Below, one piece after another: positions 1 to 10,158 of a stretch of 64,000 nt of DNA; the first letter of the stretch is position 1; the number at the start of each line of letters is the position of its first letter. Origin of the DNA: Ricinus communis (lineage: Eukaryota > Streptophyta > Magnoliopsida > Malpighiales > Euphorbiaceae); assembly GCF_019578655.1 (NCBI RefSeq), contig NC_063264.1:18402429-18466428 (forward strand), given 5' to 3'. The translations under genes were made by a program, and so were the position numbers. The notes under the pieces were generated by a model. That model searched no databases. It worked only from the letters and a program-made list of their open reading frames with translations, and had not been told where the DNA came from.

Positions 1-500
1 ATACGTAAGATGGAGAACCGCTTTCAAAACAAAATATGGATTATATGAGTGGTTAGTCATGCCTTTTGCTTTAACTAATGCTCCAAGTACTTTTATGCGA
101 TTGATGAATCATGTTTTGCACACTTTCATTGGAAAATTTGTAGTGGTTTATTTTAATAATATTCTTGTGTATATCAAATCTTTAGATGAGCATGTAATAC
201 ACTTAAAGCTTGTCTTTGATGTGTTAAGGCAGAGACATTATATGCTAATCTTAAGAAATGCACTTTTTGCACTAATAAAATTAGTTTTCTTGGATATATT
301 GTTAATGACAAAAGAATTCATGTTGATCAAGAAAAAGTAAAAGTAATTAGAGAGTGGTCGAAACCTACTAGTGTGCATGATATTAGGAGTTTTCATGGCC
401 TTACTAGCTTTTATAAGAGATTTATTAAGGATTTCTCTACAAATGATGCACCTTTAATTGAATGTATTAAAAAGAATGTGGCTTTCAAGTAGGGAAAAGA
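1..500 (+). pseudogene. Reverse transcriptase C-terminal half, chromovirus-1
   Basis: The fragment reads [21 protein letters not shown] (in pieces), then the catalytic box region at 149-160, then KLVFDVLRQ and KNVAFK near the RT/RNase H border. The catalytic YxDD box is YFNN, so both aspartates are asparagine (GAT to AAT, a G-to-A change each time), which would abolish polymerisation. A frameshift lies near 230 (the frame leaves the expected YANLKKCTF reading), and further frame breaks follow near 340 and 490. The right-arm copy at 39301-39775 carries the same YFNN, so the loss predates the duplication. Confidence 0.85.
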
Positions 501-529
501 ATAAGATGATGCTTTCAACTAGCTAAATG

Positions 530-1002
530 ATAAACTTAGTTCAGCACCTTTAGTTGCTTTGCCTGACTTTCCTAAAACCTTTGAGGTTAAGTGTGATGCA
601 AGTGGAATAGGTATTGATGGATTCTTGATGCAAGAAGGAAGACCAATTGCATTCTTTAATGAGAAGCTAAGTGGAGCAAGTCTAAACTATCCAACTTATG
701 ACAAAGAATTTTATGCTTTGGTAAGAGTTTTAGAGACATGGCAGCACTATCTTTGGTATAAGGAATTCATTATACACACCGACCACGAGTCTTTGAAATA
801 TCTCAAAGGACAAGGGAAGCTAGGCCGTAGGCATGCTAAATGGGTGGAATTTATTGAATCCTTTCCATACATCATCAAGTACAAACAAGGTAAAGAGAAT
901 GTCATTGCTAATGCTCTATCTAGAAGGTATGCTCTAATTTCTACACTTGATGCAAAATTATTGGGTTTTGAGTTCATTAAGGAATTATATAATTCAGACT
1001 AA
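530..1002 (+). pseudogene. RNase H domain, chromovirus-1
   Basis: The domain removes the RNA strand during reverse transcription. Visible motifs in order are [14 protein letters not shown] (first Asp), [10 protein letters not shown] (Glu), [13 protein letters not shown] (second Asp) and [11 protein letters not shown]. In active relatives the last motif reads V(V/I)ADALSRR; here the Asp is Asn (GAT to AAT), so the fourth metal-binding residue is missing. The open frame runs from an internal Met at 559 to a TAA at 1000, where the consensus would continue into the integrase linker. The segment is 147 codons long and otherwise well preserved; its mirrored copy is 38822-39265. Confidence 0.88.
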
Positions 1003-2274
1003 GATTTTGCTAATGTATATGGGGCATGTGAGAGAGGGGGTTTTGACAAGTTCTATAGACATGATGGTTTTCTTTTTTAAAATAACAAGTTATGCGTGCC
1101 TCAATCTTCTTTAAGAGAGTTACATGTGAAGGAGGCACGTGGTGGGGGTTTGATGGGGCATTTTAGTATGAGAAAGATTTTAGATGTTAAGTAATCATTT
1201 CTTTACCACAAATGAAAAGAGATATTGAAAAACTATGTGAAAGATGCATCAGTTGTAAACAAGCTAAATCTAAAGTGACGCCTCATGGGTTGTATACTCC
1301 ACTTCCCACACCTAATGAAACTTGGGCAGATATTCCTGTGGACTTTATTTTAGGATTACCTAGGTCAAGGGGAGGGAATCATTCTATTTTCCTTATTGAC
1401 AGGTTTAGCAAAATGGCATATTTCATTCCATGCCACAAGACAGATGATGCAACTCCTATTGCAGGTTGTTCTTCAAAGAAATTGTGAGATTGCATGGAGT
1501 TCCAAGGACAATTGTTAGTGATAGAGATGTTAAGTTCCTTAGCCAATTTTGGAAGACACTTTGGAGCAAGTTGGGAACAAAGCTTCTATTCTCAACAATT
1601 TGCCATCCATAAATGGATGGACAAATAAAGGTGGTTCATAGGACTCTTTCACAACTATTAAGGGCAATAATTCAAAGAAATTTGAAGAATTGGGAAGAAT
1701 ATTTGCCACATATTGAGTTTGCATACAATAGGAGTATTCATGCTACAACAAATTCTTCACCTTTTGAGGTTGTATATGGGTTCAATCCATTAACTCCTAT
1801 GGATTTACTGCCCTTACCAATTAATAAGGCTAATTTTGAAGGCAAGCAAAAAACTGAATTTGTTAAAAGCTTACATGAGAAGGTGCATGCTCAAATAGAG
1901 AAAAGAAATCAACAAATATGAAAAGCAACATAACAAGGAGAGAAATAAAGTTGTATTTGAGCCGGGTGAGTAGGTTTGTGTCCATTTGAGGAAGGAAAGA
2001 TTTTCAAGCCAAAGGAAGTCTAAGTTAATGCCAAGAGGGGATGGGCCATTCCATGTCCTTGAAAGAATTAATGACAATGCCTACAAGCTAGATTTGCCAA
2101 GTGAGTATGGCAATGTGAGTGCTTTCTTTAATGTTATTGATCTTTATTTATTTGATATAGGTGATGAAGCTGACAATGAGGTTGATTTGAGGACGAATCC
2201 TTACGAGGAAAAAGGGGATGATGCAACAAAGACAAGAACTGCAAATGATCCTTTAAGCTTTCAATGAAGTCCAA
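1003..2274 (+). pseudogene. Integrase, chromovirus-1
   Basis: Integrase inserts the cDNA into host DNA. The zinc-binding part is visible as GGGLMGHF then [13 protein letters not shown] (CxxC); the core has the first Asp region (ILGLPRSRG...[12 protein letters not shown]), the second Asp in [10 protein letters not shown], and the [16 protein letters not shown] stretch. The catalytic Glu codon of the DDE triad at 1628-1630 is AAG (Lys), and CHPQ is CHP-stop (TAA at 1610-1612, from CAA). Other breaks are a stop near 1078, loss of one base near 1465 and a frameshift near 1905. The C-terminus (1986-2267) has [19 protein letters not shown] and the acidic tail ending at 2267. A 3-base deletion removes one Val relative to the right-arm copy. 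Confidence 0.88.
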
Positions 2275-2298
2275 TGACAAGATCTGAGTCCAAAAGGA

Positions 2299-3045
2299 TG
2301 TAAGAAGCTTTGTTGGGCTTAATTAAAGATATCTGGAGTGTTCAAACACAACAAGGCTCAGCCCAAGGCTTAGGATTGAAAAAAGGAACCAAATCATCAA
2401 TTTTTTAGTGCAATAAGTTTGGGCTGAACTCAAAAGTCCAATACAATTTATTTGAAGCTTTTTTATTTTCATTTTTATTAGGTTTTCTTAACTTAGAGTG
2501 TGATTAGTTGTCATTTGGAGTTACAAAATGGATGTACATGATTAGTTGTCATTTGGGAGTTACAAAATGAGTGCCATCAATGTAAAAACAACCACTTTTA
2601 ATGAGTTTTAATAGCGATTAAAGGGAAAAATGTGGGAAAGCTCAAAAGATATCCATTAGGGTTCTTGGTCTTGTTTTGGCTATAAATATCAAAGTCAAAT
2701 TCATTTGTGAAATTAAATTGATGAATGATAATCTTTATTTATGAATGTTTATGCTTAAGTTCTTGCATGAGCTTTGAACTTATCAAACTACTTTTAGTTT
2801 GTGGCATTCTCTAACCAAAATCTTGTGTTTGATTCTGAACTTATCAAATCATACTTGGTTTGTGGCATTGGGAGTTGAATTCAAGTGCTATTTTCATTAT
2901 TAGAACTAGTTTTTCCTAACTTCACTTAAGGAGATTTGTGGATTTTGGAATCATCTTGACTAGAGCGTGTTTTTAAGCATTCCATATGTATCATAACTAA
3001 ATAGTTATTAGGGTGTATGGTTGCTGAGATGATGATTTTCTATCA
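2299..3045 (+). repeat. LTR of chromovirus-1 (747 bp)
   Basis: The LTR begins TGTAAGAAGC right after a purine-rich tract (CAAAAGGA, the likely polypurine tract) and ends TATCA directly before the PBS. It carries a TATA box at 2681. The mirrored copy is 36775-37522 (748 bp). The first bases match the LTR of chromovirus-2 (8944), showing that the two families are related. Confidence 0.85.
2681..2687 (+). promoter_or_regulatory. LTR TATA box
   Basis: TATAAAT preceded by TTTTGGC lies about 380 bp into the LTR. The same context recurs in the related LTR at 40761-41580 (TATAAATA at 41208), so it is the probable core promoter of these LTRs. Confidence 0.65.
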
Positions 3046-3047
3046 TT

Positions 3048-3059
3048 TGGTATTAGAGC
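3048..3059 (+). other. Primer-binding site, initiator-Met tRNA type
   Basis: TGGTATTAGAGC follows the LTR end by two bases. The usual chromovirus site is TGGTATCAGAGC, so one C-to-T change is present. Leader sequence continues only to about 3066 and then stops abruptly at a reversed RNase H fragment. Confidence 0.85.
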
Positions 3060-3066
3060 TTGCTTC

Positions 3067-3219
3067 GCCGTGTTTGCAAAGCTCTCACTATTGTATACAT
3101 CTCCTTGTCATAAGTTGGATACCTCAAGGCTGCCCCGTTTAGCGTTTTACTAAAGTAAGCAATTGGCTTTCCGTCTTGCATAAGAACATATCCAATCCCC
3201 GAATCTGAAGCATCACATT
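3067..3219 (-). pseudogene. Isolated RNase H fragment of a third Ty3/gypsy element
   Basis: Read on the minus strand this gives [21 protein letters not shown], then [29 protein letters not shown], i.e. the first Asp and the Glu motif of a Ty3/gypsy RNase H. It is only about 50 codons long and differs clearly from the RNase H at 530-1002, so it came from another family. It is wedged between the PBS of chromovirus-1 and the start of an Athila-4 LTR. The same three-way junction is present in the right arm (36601-36753). Confidence 0.8.
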
Positions 3220-4290
3220 TAATATCCTTGATATTACACATGTTTGGATGCTTGATTTTAAGTTGTTTTTAGGGCAAATTATGTGTTTGGGATTAGAATC
3301 ACCCTGTTTTACTTTCATTTGTGTCTCAAGTGTCTGTCTAAGTACATCATCAAAGTTAGAGAGAAATCATACCAAAATCAGGAAGACTATTCAACACTTA
3401 GACTAGTGCATTAGACTGTTCAACACGTTAGAGTAGGCATGTTGGCAAGACGCGTTAGACTGTTCAACATGACTGTGTTGAGAAGCACTGTTAGGGTCAG
3501 AGAGTGTGCTTAAATTCCTTACCTATGGTGAGAAGAAACAATATGCAACATGGTTCCTAAGAATAACATAGCCTAGGAGCATGCCCGTACTAAGCAGCAC
3601 GACCCAAATCTAAGCGGTATTGAAAGACGGCCAGATGTACAATTTTAGCCCAATAGGCATGGATCCAGGTCGTGTTGGTCAGCACGGCCCAAATCCAAGT
3701 CGTGTTGGATCCCGAAGCCTGATTTAAAAAAAAAAAGAAAAAGAAAGAGAAAGGGATTCTAAAGGGAGAGAACTTTGGAGTATTAAGATAGACTTTGAGA
3801 GCAACCTTCCAGACGATCAAGAAGAGAAAAATAGAGATGAATTCCACTTCAACATCATCTAGATAGCTATTCTTGAGGATTGGATTGAAGATTCAAAGGA
3901 AAGAAAGAGGAGATCTTGAGCTACGGAGATTGGATTCAGAGTTATTCAAGAGGGGATAGTGTTTCCACCATTTGAGAAAAGGGTGTACATGTTCTTTTCG
4001 ATTCTTGTTTACTTTGTATTTGATTCTTGTATTAGTTTAATCATGAGCATGTGTAACTAATCTTATTAAACCCATTTGAGGGTGATCTTTAGCTATGCTA
4101 GGCTTGTTTTATGCTTAATTGATTGAATTATTAATTTAAGATTATAGTTTTCATTCAAGTATAATAAGATCTATTGTTTCTTCTTCATTATTGAATCAAT
4201 TTGAGAACTCTTTTATAATTGAGAAATTCAATTGAGTTTGGACAACTGCTTTTATGATTAAATGATTTGCATCTTAGAGATAAGTGTAAG
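3220..4290 (+). repeat. Athila-4 LTR, 5' part
   Basis: The start TAATATCCTTGATATTA corresponds to TGATATC... at 34065 and 36600 (minus strand), with the terminal TG mutated to TA. The LTR runs through a palindrome-rich block at 3590-3720 (repeated GTGCTG...CAGCACGG half-sites) to about 4290, where it is fused in mid-LTR (after AGATAAGTGTAA) to Athila-4 internal 3' sequence. The last third of the LTR is missing here and in the right-arm copy. Confidence 0.7.
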
Positions 4291-4348
4291 AACTCCTTTT
4301 TGTACTTATTATGTTGCTTCCCAACTCCTTTATACACTATGGACAGTG
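4291..4348 (+). repeat. Athila-4 internal 3' noncoding fragment
   Basis: This short stretch matches 35503-35559 in reverse and stops within the sequence GGACAGTG, half of a small hairpin (GGACA-GTG-TGTCC) that is intact at 35498-35510. Base 4348 is the last base shared with the right arm at this junction; chromovirus sequence follows immediately. Confidence 0.75.
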
Positions 4349-4860
4349 CTTTTTAACACTCTTGATGCTAATTGCTTAGTTTTGAGTATATTAAAGACTT
4401 ATATATGGATGACCATGATTTTAGCAGGTTTTATCATGCATGTGAAAAGCTTGCGTGCAAAAGGTACTATAAGCATAATGGATTCTTATTTAAGGATAAA
4501 TTATGTGTACCTAAGAGTAGCTTGTGTAAACTTTTGGTAAGGGAAGCACCTGAGGGTGGTCTTATGGGGCATTTTAGAGTTGCTAAGACTTTAGATGTTT
4601 TACATGATCACTTTCATTGGCCAAACATGCACATAGATCTGTAAAGAATTTGTGATAAATGCATTGTTTGTAGAAAAGCTAAGTCTAAATCTTAGCCTTA
4701 TGGATTATATATGCCACTACTTGTACCTAGTATGCCTAGGATTGATATTTCTATGGATTTTATTTTGGATTAACTAAGTCAAAAATGTGGGCATGATTCT
4801 ATTTTTATGGTTGTAGATCACTTTTCTAAGATGGCACATTTTATTGCTTGTTATAAACTG
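4349..4860 (+). pseudogene. RNase H/integrase junction fragment of another chromovirus
   Basis: The readable frame starts LLSFEYIKDLYMDDHDF, continues with the integrase zinc-binding region (GGLMGHF, then CDKCIVCRKAKSK) and ends in the core at FMVVDHFSKMAHFIACYKL. Stops interrupt it near 4642, 4693 and 4771. At about 4860 it breaks off and a gag region of chromovirus-2 starts in the same orientation, so this is a 5'-flanking fragment of a different but related element. The right-arm copy (22118-22803) extends about 170 bp further upstream into RNase H ([12 protein letters not shown]). Confidence 0.8.
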
Positions 4861-6161
4861 AAGAAAAGAAGGTAAAACTTGTTATTGTGGAATTTGTAAT
4901 TATGCACTTGTTTAGTGGGATAAATTGTGTAGGGAAAGGAGGAGGCTTGGTGATAGACCCATTGATACATGAGTAGAGATGAAACACATCATGAAGAGGC
5001 AATTTGTCCCTAGTTACTATTATAGGGAACTGCAGCAAAAACTAGAAACGTTGACACAAGGTTCCAAGAGTGTAGAGGAGTATCATAAAGAGATGGAAGT
5101 AGCCATAATAAGGCTAATGTGGAGGACGATAGAGAAGATACCATGGCAAGGTTCTTGAATGGCTTGAATAAGAACATAGCCGACCTAGTGGAGTTGCAAC
5201 CTTGTGTGGAGATTGAGGACATGGTGATGTGGCCATGAAGATTGAGAGACAACTCAAACGCAAGAGTACAAGTAATTATGATTCTAAATATTATTTAAGT
5301 TCCACTTCTTCTTCTTGGAAACCAAATTAGAGTAAAAAGGATGATAAACCTATTGTTAAGCCTAAAATTGATGATTCTAAAGCTAAAGTAGATATGGGTA
5401 ACAAGGGTAAAGGTGATAATCAAACTAAAGTGATAAAATGTTTCAAGTGCTTAGGATTTGGACATTATGCACATGATTCCTCTAATAAAAGAGTTATGAT
5501 TATGGGAGATGGGGTACTCGAAAGTGAAAGTGAAAGTGAGGATGAGATGCCACCTTTAGAGGATGTTAGTGATTTTAAATATGCTAAAGAGGATGTCTTG
5601 GTGGTACAATGCATACTTAATTTGCAAATTAAAAATGATGAACATGGGGAGCAATGTGAAATTTTGTTTCATACTAATTGTTTGACTGCTAATAAGTTGT
5701 GTAACATGATTGTGAATAGCGGTAGTTATACTAATGTAGCTAGTACTTTGCTTGTTGAAAAATTGAATTTACCTACTATTAAGCATCCAAAGCCTTATAA
5801 ATTGCAATGGTTGGATGATAGTGGAGTTGTGAAGGTTAATAAGCAAGTATTGATTTCTTTTTCAATTGGTAGATATAAGGATGAGGTATTATGTAATGTA
5901 GTTCCCATGTATGCTGGTCATGTTTTGTTGGAAAGACCTTGGCAATATGATAGGCGTGTTTTATATGATGGTTTCAACATTAGGTACTCTTTGACTATCG
6001 ATGGAGAAAAGTTCAATCTTGGAGCATTACCTCCCAAGACCATTTATGATGATAAAATGAGGATAAAACAACAATATGAGGAGCTTGAATCTTCAAACGA
6101 GGAAACTTTGGGTAGGGAGCAAGAGAGAGACAAAATCAAAAAAGGTGAGTTTCAGTGGTAA
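4861..6161 (+). pseudogene. gag (3' part) and protease, chromovirus-2, left arm
   Basis: The first part encodes capsid-like gag (MKRQFVPSYYYRELQQKL, EEYHKEMEVAI, MARFLNGLNKNIADLVELQ) with a frameshift around 5110-5130. From 5394 an open frame gives the zinc knuckle CFKCLGFGHYAHDSSNK, in which the last Cys of CX2CX4HX4C is Ser. The aspartic protease follows with NSGSYTNVAS (DSGS in active relatives, Asp to Asn), then VLLERPWQYDRRVLYDG. The frame ends at 6161 after a one-base insertion near 6153; the right-arm copy reads on for 405 codons. No 5' LTR or gag N-terminus precedes it. Confidence 0.85.
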
Positions 6162-7250
6162 AAGTGAGTGCAATGGGAAACACAAGGTGAGAGAAAATAA
6201 TGGAGCAAAGAGTGAAAGAAAAATGAGTATATATGCAAAGCCAAGTGATATGAGGAAAACACTAACCTTGAGGCAACAAGTGCTTGTACTCATGTACAAG
6301 GATATTTTGATTATGACTAATGATCTTAACCAAGATTTTCCTAGTGTTATTTTTGAGCTTTTGCAGGAATATGGAGACCTTCTTCCCGAAGATGCACCTA
6401 AAGGATTACCACTCATTCATTGTGTTGAGCACCAAATTGACTTCATTGTGGGTGGAAGTATTCAAAATAGGCCAGCTTATAGATGCAACCCCGAGGAGAG
6501 AAAATAAATCCGAGGGAAAACGAGTGAGCTTATGGATAAGGGGTATGTGAGAGAAAGCATGAGTCCATCTGCGGTTCTTATGATTGTAGTGCCTAATAAA
6601 GATGGAACATGAAGGATATATGTTGATTGTCGTACTATCAACAAGATAACGGTAAAGTATCACCATCCTATACCTAGGCTAGATGATATGTTGGATGAGT
6701 CATATATTCTTATGTGTTTTCTAAAATTGATATTAAATCTATTTATCATCAAATTAGAATGCATGAGAGAGGTTAGTAATGCCATTTAGCTTAACTAACG
6801 CACCAAGCACTTTTATGAGATTAATGAATCATGTTTTGTGTGCCTTCATTGGAAAGTTTATGGTGGTTTACTTTGATAATATCCTTGTTTATGGCAAATC
6901 TTTAGATGAGCATGTAACACATTTAAAGGTTATTTTTTATGTGTTAAAATAAGAGACCTTGTATGCTAATCTTAAGAAGTGCACTTTTTGTAATCTTAAA
7001 ATTACTCTTATTAGATATATTGTTAATGACAAAGGAATTCATATTGATCAAGAAAAAGTAAAAGTAATTAGGGAGTGGCCGAAACCTACTATTGTGCATG
7101 ATGTTAGGGGTTTTCATAGTCTTGCGAACTTTTATAAGACATTCATTAAGGATTTTTCTATAATTCGTGCACCTTTAACTGAATGCATTAAGAAGAATGT
7201 GGGCTTTAAGTGGGGAAAAACAAGGTGTTGCTTTTGACTTGTTAAAGGGC
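6162..7250 (+). pseudogene. Reverse transcriptase, chromovirus-2, left arm
   Basis: The N-terminal linker and RT are recognisable: [78 protein letters not shown] and [10 protein letters not shown]. The catalytic box at about 6868-6880 reads YFDN, with the second Asp changed to Asn. Stops occur at 6505 (GAA to TAA), 6611 (TGG to TGA) and near 6949, and frame is lost in the 6700-6780 stretch and near 7215. The terminal portion (GFKWGK) reaches the RNase H border. Confidence 0.85.
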
Positions 7251-7760
7251 AAATTAAGTTCGACACCTTTGCTTTCTTTGCCTAATTTTGCTAAAACCTT
7301 TAAGGTTGAGTGTGATGCAAGTGGAGTAGGCATTAGAGGAGTCCTAATGCAAGAAGGATGACCAATTGCGTTTTCAGTGAGAAGCTTAGTGGAGCTAGTC
7401 TAAACTACACAACATATGACAATGAGTTTTATGCATTGGTAAGACTATTAGAACATTGGCAACACTATCTTTGGTATAAGAAATTCATGATCCACATCGA
7501 GTCCTTGAAATATCACAAAGGATAAGGGAAGCTTAGTAAAAGACATTCTAAATGGGTGGAGTTCATAAAACCATTTCCTTACATCATCAAGTACAAGCAT
7601 GGTAAGGAGAATATAGTAGTTGGTGCTTTGTCAAGAAAGTATGCCTTAATTTCTACTCTTGATGCAAAGTTGTTAGGTTTTGAATTTATCAAAGACTTAT
7701 ATATTTCTGACTTTGATTTTGCAAATGTGTATGGGGCATGTGAAAAAGGGAGGTTTTGAC
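7251..7760 (+). pseudogene. RNase H, chromovirus-2, left arm
   Basis: Motifs are recognisable but broken: ECDASGVGI (first Asp), [14 protein letters not shown] (Glu kept, the preceding Lys changed to Asn), a shortened region where HTDH has been reduced to HIE, and [16 protein letters not shown], where the last catalytic Asp is Gly. Stops and indels lie near 7350, 7370 and 7525. It continues into the connection to integrase ([17 protein letters not shown]). Confidence 0.82.
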
Positions 7761-8905
7761 AAGTTTTATAGGCTAGATGGTTTTCTTTTTAAGGAAAACA
7801 AGTTGTGTGTGCCTCAATCTTCTTTAAAAGAGTTGCTTGTGAGGAAGGCACATGGTGGGGGTTTAATGGGGCATTTTGGTGTGAGTAAGACATTAGATGT
7901 ATTGAGTGAGCATTTTTTTTGGCTACACATGAGAAAAGATGTTGAGAAAATGTATAAGAGATGCATTACATGTAAATAATCTAAATCAAGAGTGATGCCT
8001 CATGGGCTATATGCACCTCTTTCCATTCCTAATGAACTTTGGGTAGACATTTCAATATCCTTTGTGTTAGGATTACCTAGGTCAAAAGTGGTTTAGCAAA
8101 ATGGCTAATTTTATACCTTTTCACAAGACGGATGATGCGACGCATGTTGCAGGGCTATTCTTCAAGGAAATTGTGAGACTGGTTCCAAGGACAAAAATAA
8201 GTGATAGAGATGTCAAGTTTCTTAGCCACCCATGGAAGACACTTTGGAGCAATTTGGGAATAAAGCTTCTATTCTCAACAACTTGTCATCCATAAACGGA
8301 TGGACAAATGAAGGTGGTTAATAGGGCCCTTTCACAATTGTTGAGAGCTAGAACTCAAAGGAACTTGAAGAATTGGGAAGAATGCTTGCCATATGTGCAG
8401 TTTGGCTATAATAAAAGTGTACATGGCATAACAAATCAAACAACATGAAAGTTTAGACCATTGACTCCTATGGATTTGATGCCATTACCAATTGAGAAAG
8501 CCAACTTAGAAGGCAAACAGAAGGCTGATTTTGTTAAGAGCTTACATGAAAAAGTGAAAGCCCAAATAGAAAAGAAGACTCTTCATTATGAAAGACAACA
8601 CAACAAAGGAAGGAAGAAAGTGGTATTTGAACTGGGTGATTGGGTTTGAGTACACTTGAGGAAGGAGAGATTTCTAAGCAAAAGGAAATAAAAGCTAATG
8701 CCAAGAGGAGATGGACCATTTCAAGTTTTTGAGAAAATTAATGACAATGCCTACAAGCTTGATCTACAAAGTAAGTATGGTAATATAAGTGCAATTTCAA
8801 TGTATTTGATCTTTCTTTCTTTGATATAAGTGAGGAAGATGACAATGAGCTTGATTCAAGGATGAATCCTTTACAGGAGATAGGGAATGATAAAGATTTT
8901 TTTTA
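7761..8905 (+). pseudogene. Integrase, chromovirus-2, left arm
   Basis: The zinc-binding part is intact at 7780-7979 ([22 protein letters not shown]) and then meets a TAA. The core is broken: DFVLG has become SFVLG-like, about 25 bases are missing near 8090, [16 protein letters not shown] is present, and [12 protein letters not shown] reads [15 protein letters not shown] with the catalytic Glu codon at 8311-8313 now Lys. The copy in the right arm still has Glu there. The C-terminal part (8461-8900) keeps MDLMPLPIEKANLEGKQK, the RGDGPF motif and the acidic tail. Confidence 0.85.
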
Positions 8906-8943
8906 TCTTCAAGGTCTATTGACAAGACCTAAGACTAAGAGGA

Positions 8944-9445
8944 TGTAAGAAGCTTTGTTAAGCCTCATGGGGAGCCTTAGAAGTTAAGTTTTCAATGTAT
9001 TCCAAAAAGAAGAAAGCATGGGATGAGGCACAGGCGTGCTTCAAGTCGTGTCACCTACTACCCTTTCAAGAGAAGGAAGCGTGGGATACAATATGGCCGT
9101 GCTTAATGCCGTGTCACCTACTAATCTTCAAATCAGAAGGAAGCATGGAATACAATAAGGCCGTGCTTAAACCCGTGCCGATCGGAGAATAGTCGGATAA
9201 TAGGGTGTTAAAAGAAGTGTTAAGTTAGCTCTATATTTTTAATTGGTGTTATTATGTGCGTGACATGGGGTGGAGCTTTGTAATACCAAGCTAAGCTCCA
9301 TTTGATCAACTTTTGTTTATAATACATTACACTTGATCAAAGTCATTTGATTTGAACTTTGAACTTATCAAACTTCTTTTAGTTTGGGCGTTCTTTAACT
9401 AAAAATATTATTTTAATTCTTTACTTATCAAATCTTTTTGGTTTA
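8944..9445 (+). repeat. Chromovirus-2 LTR, truncated
   Basis: It starts TGTAAGAAGC after the purine tract ACTAAGAGGA. A three-unit array of about 64 bp (9000-9180) carries CACGGCC half-sites. Compared with the complete right-arm LTR (17074-18040, 967 bp) it lacks one 64-bp unit, about 150 bp of central sequence and the region containing the TATA box, and it ends at GGTTTA (9445), about 200 bp short of the LTR end. The following 83 bp (9446-9528) match nothing else here. Confidence 0.85.
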
Positions 9446-9528
9446 GTGAACCCTATCCCTTTCATAGGAGAAGAATAGGGCCTCTAACGTCTAAAAAACC
9501 AGAATACAAGCCTCTAAGGTGTGCCTTA

Positions 9529-9981
9529 TCAATCGTTAAGAAGAGATTCCAACTTTAGGTTATTAGATTTAGGAATTCAGTTATCGAGAGAGAGAAACCG
9601 AATTCGATTAAGAATTTATCCACGGGTAGCATAATTACACTCACCAATCCTTTGTCTTTTGTTTGATTACCAACTAGTTTAGGTTCCCTTTGGGTTTGCT
9701 TTCCTATCTTGGTTATTTTATTTATCAATTACTCCTGCATCACCCTTAGAATTTAGTTTGTAGATATTAGTTAGTTTAGAAATTATTCATCACTCATTTT
9801 AGGTTAATATAACAAAGAACTAAGGAGTAACTCTGGGTTTTCACTTTCCCGAGGAATACGACCTTGATACTCGCCATTAGTGCTAGACTGCATCGATAGG
9901 TACACTGCCTTAGGTTGTAGCTGCATAGATAGCAAACATCACACTGCCTTAGATTGTAGGTAACACAAGTAGCACACATCA
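9529..9981 (+). repeat. Athila-1 5' LTR, 3' third only
   Basis: It matches the end of the 12926 LTR from ATCAATCGTTAAGAAGAGATTCC on and ends in CACACATCA, the expected inverted complement of the LTR start TGATGTG. The terminal 70 bp hold a local duplication of CACTGCCTTAGRTTGTAG (near 9907 and 9942). Confidence 0.8.
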
Positions 9982-9986
9982 AGTTT

Positions 9987-10007
9987 TTGGCGCTGTTGCC
10001 GGGGAAT
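9987..10007 (+). other. Primer-binding site, Asp tRNA type
   Basis: TTGGCGCTGTTGCCGGGGAA lies five bases after the LTR end. Apart from one C-to-T change it is complementary to the 3' end of plant tRNA-Asp, the usual primer for Athila elements. Confidence 0.85.
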
Positions 10008-10158
10008 GTTTGAAAACTAGAGTGAAATTTGCTATTTGTTAATTTAGCCATTTTTTTATTTTTTTTATTTTTTTATTATTTATATTTATTTCTGTTTTGT
10101 TTGTACATATTTATTTAGTTAAGTTTATGATTCAGATAGTGGGTGATAAGGAGGTTCA

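Larger units (their letters stand above)
1..3066 (+). mobile_element. Chromovirus-1 (Ty3/gypsy), left-arm copy, cut by window edge
   Basis: This is a degenerate Ty3/gypsy element seen from mid reverse transcriptase onward: RT, RNase H, integrase, then an LTR at 2299. The order RT-RNase H-integrase defines Ty3/gypsy, and the Met-type primer-binding site after the LTR fits a plant chromovirus. The C-terminal region has a GPF-type motif followed by [11 protein letters not shown], a style I associate with the CRM/Reina side of chromoviruses; no canonical chromodomain is seen, and the lineage is a guess. A nearly identical copy lies in opposite orientation at 36754-39823 and continues to 40760. 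Oddly the LTR is followed by a PBS rather than host flank, so it also acts as the 5' LTR of a second, truncated element. Confidence 0.9.

Noticed and set aside
3590..3847. Minus-strand frame in the Athila-4 LTR
   Set aside because: It covers the palindrome-rich U3 block and a poly-A/T run; no protein similarity recognised.
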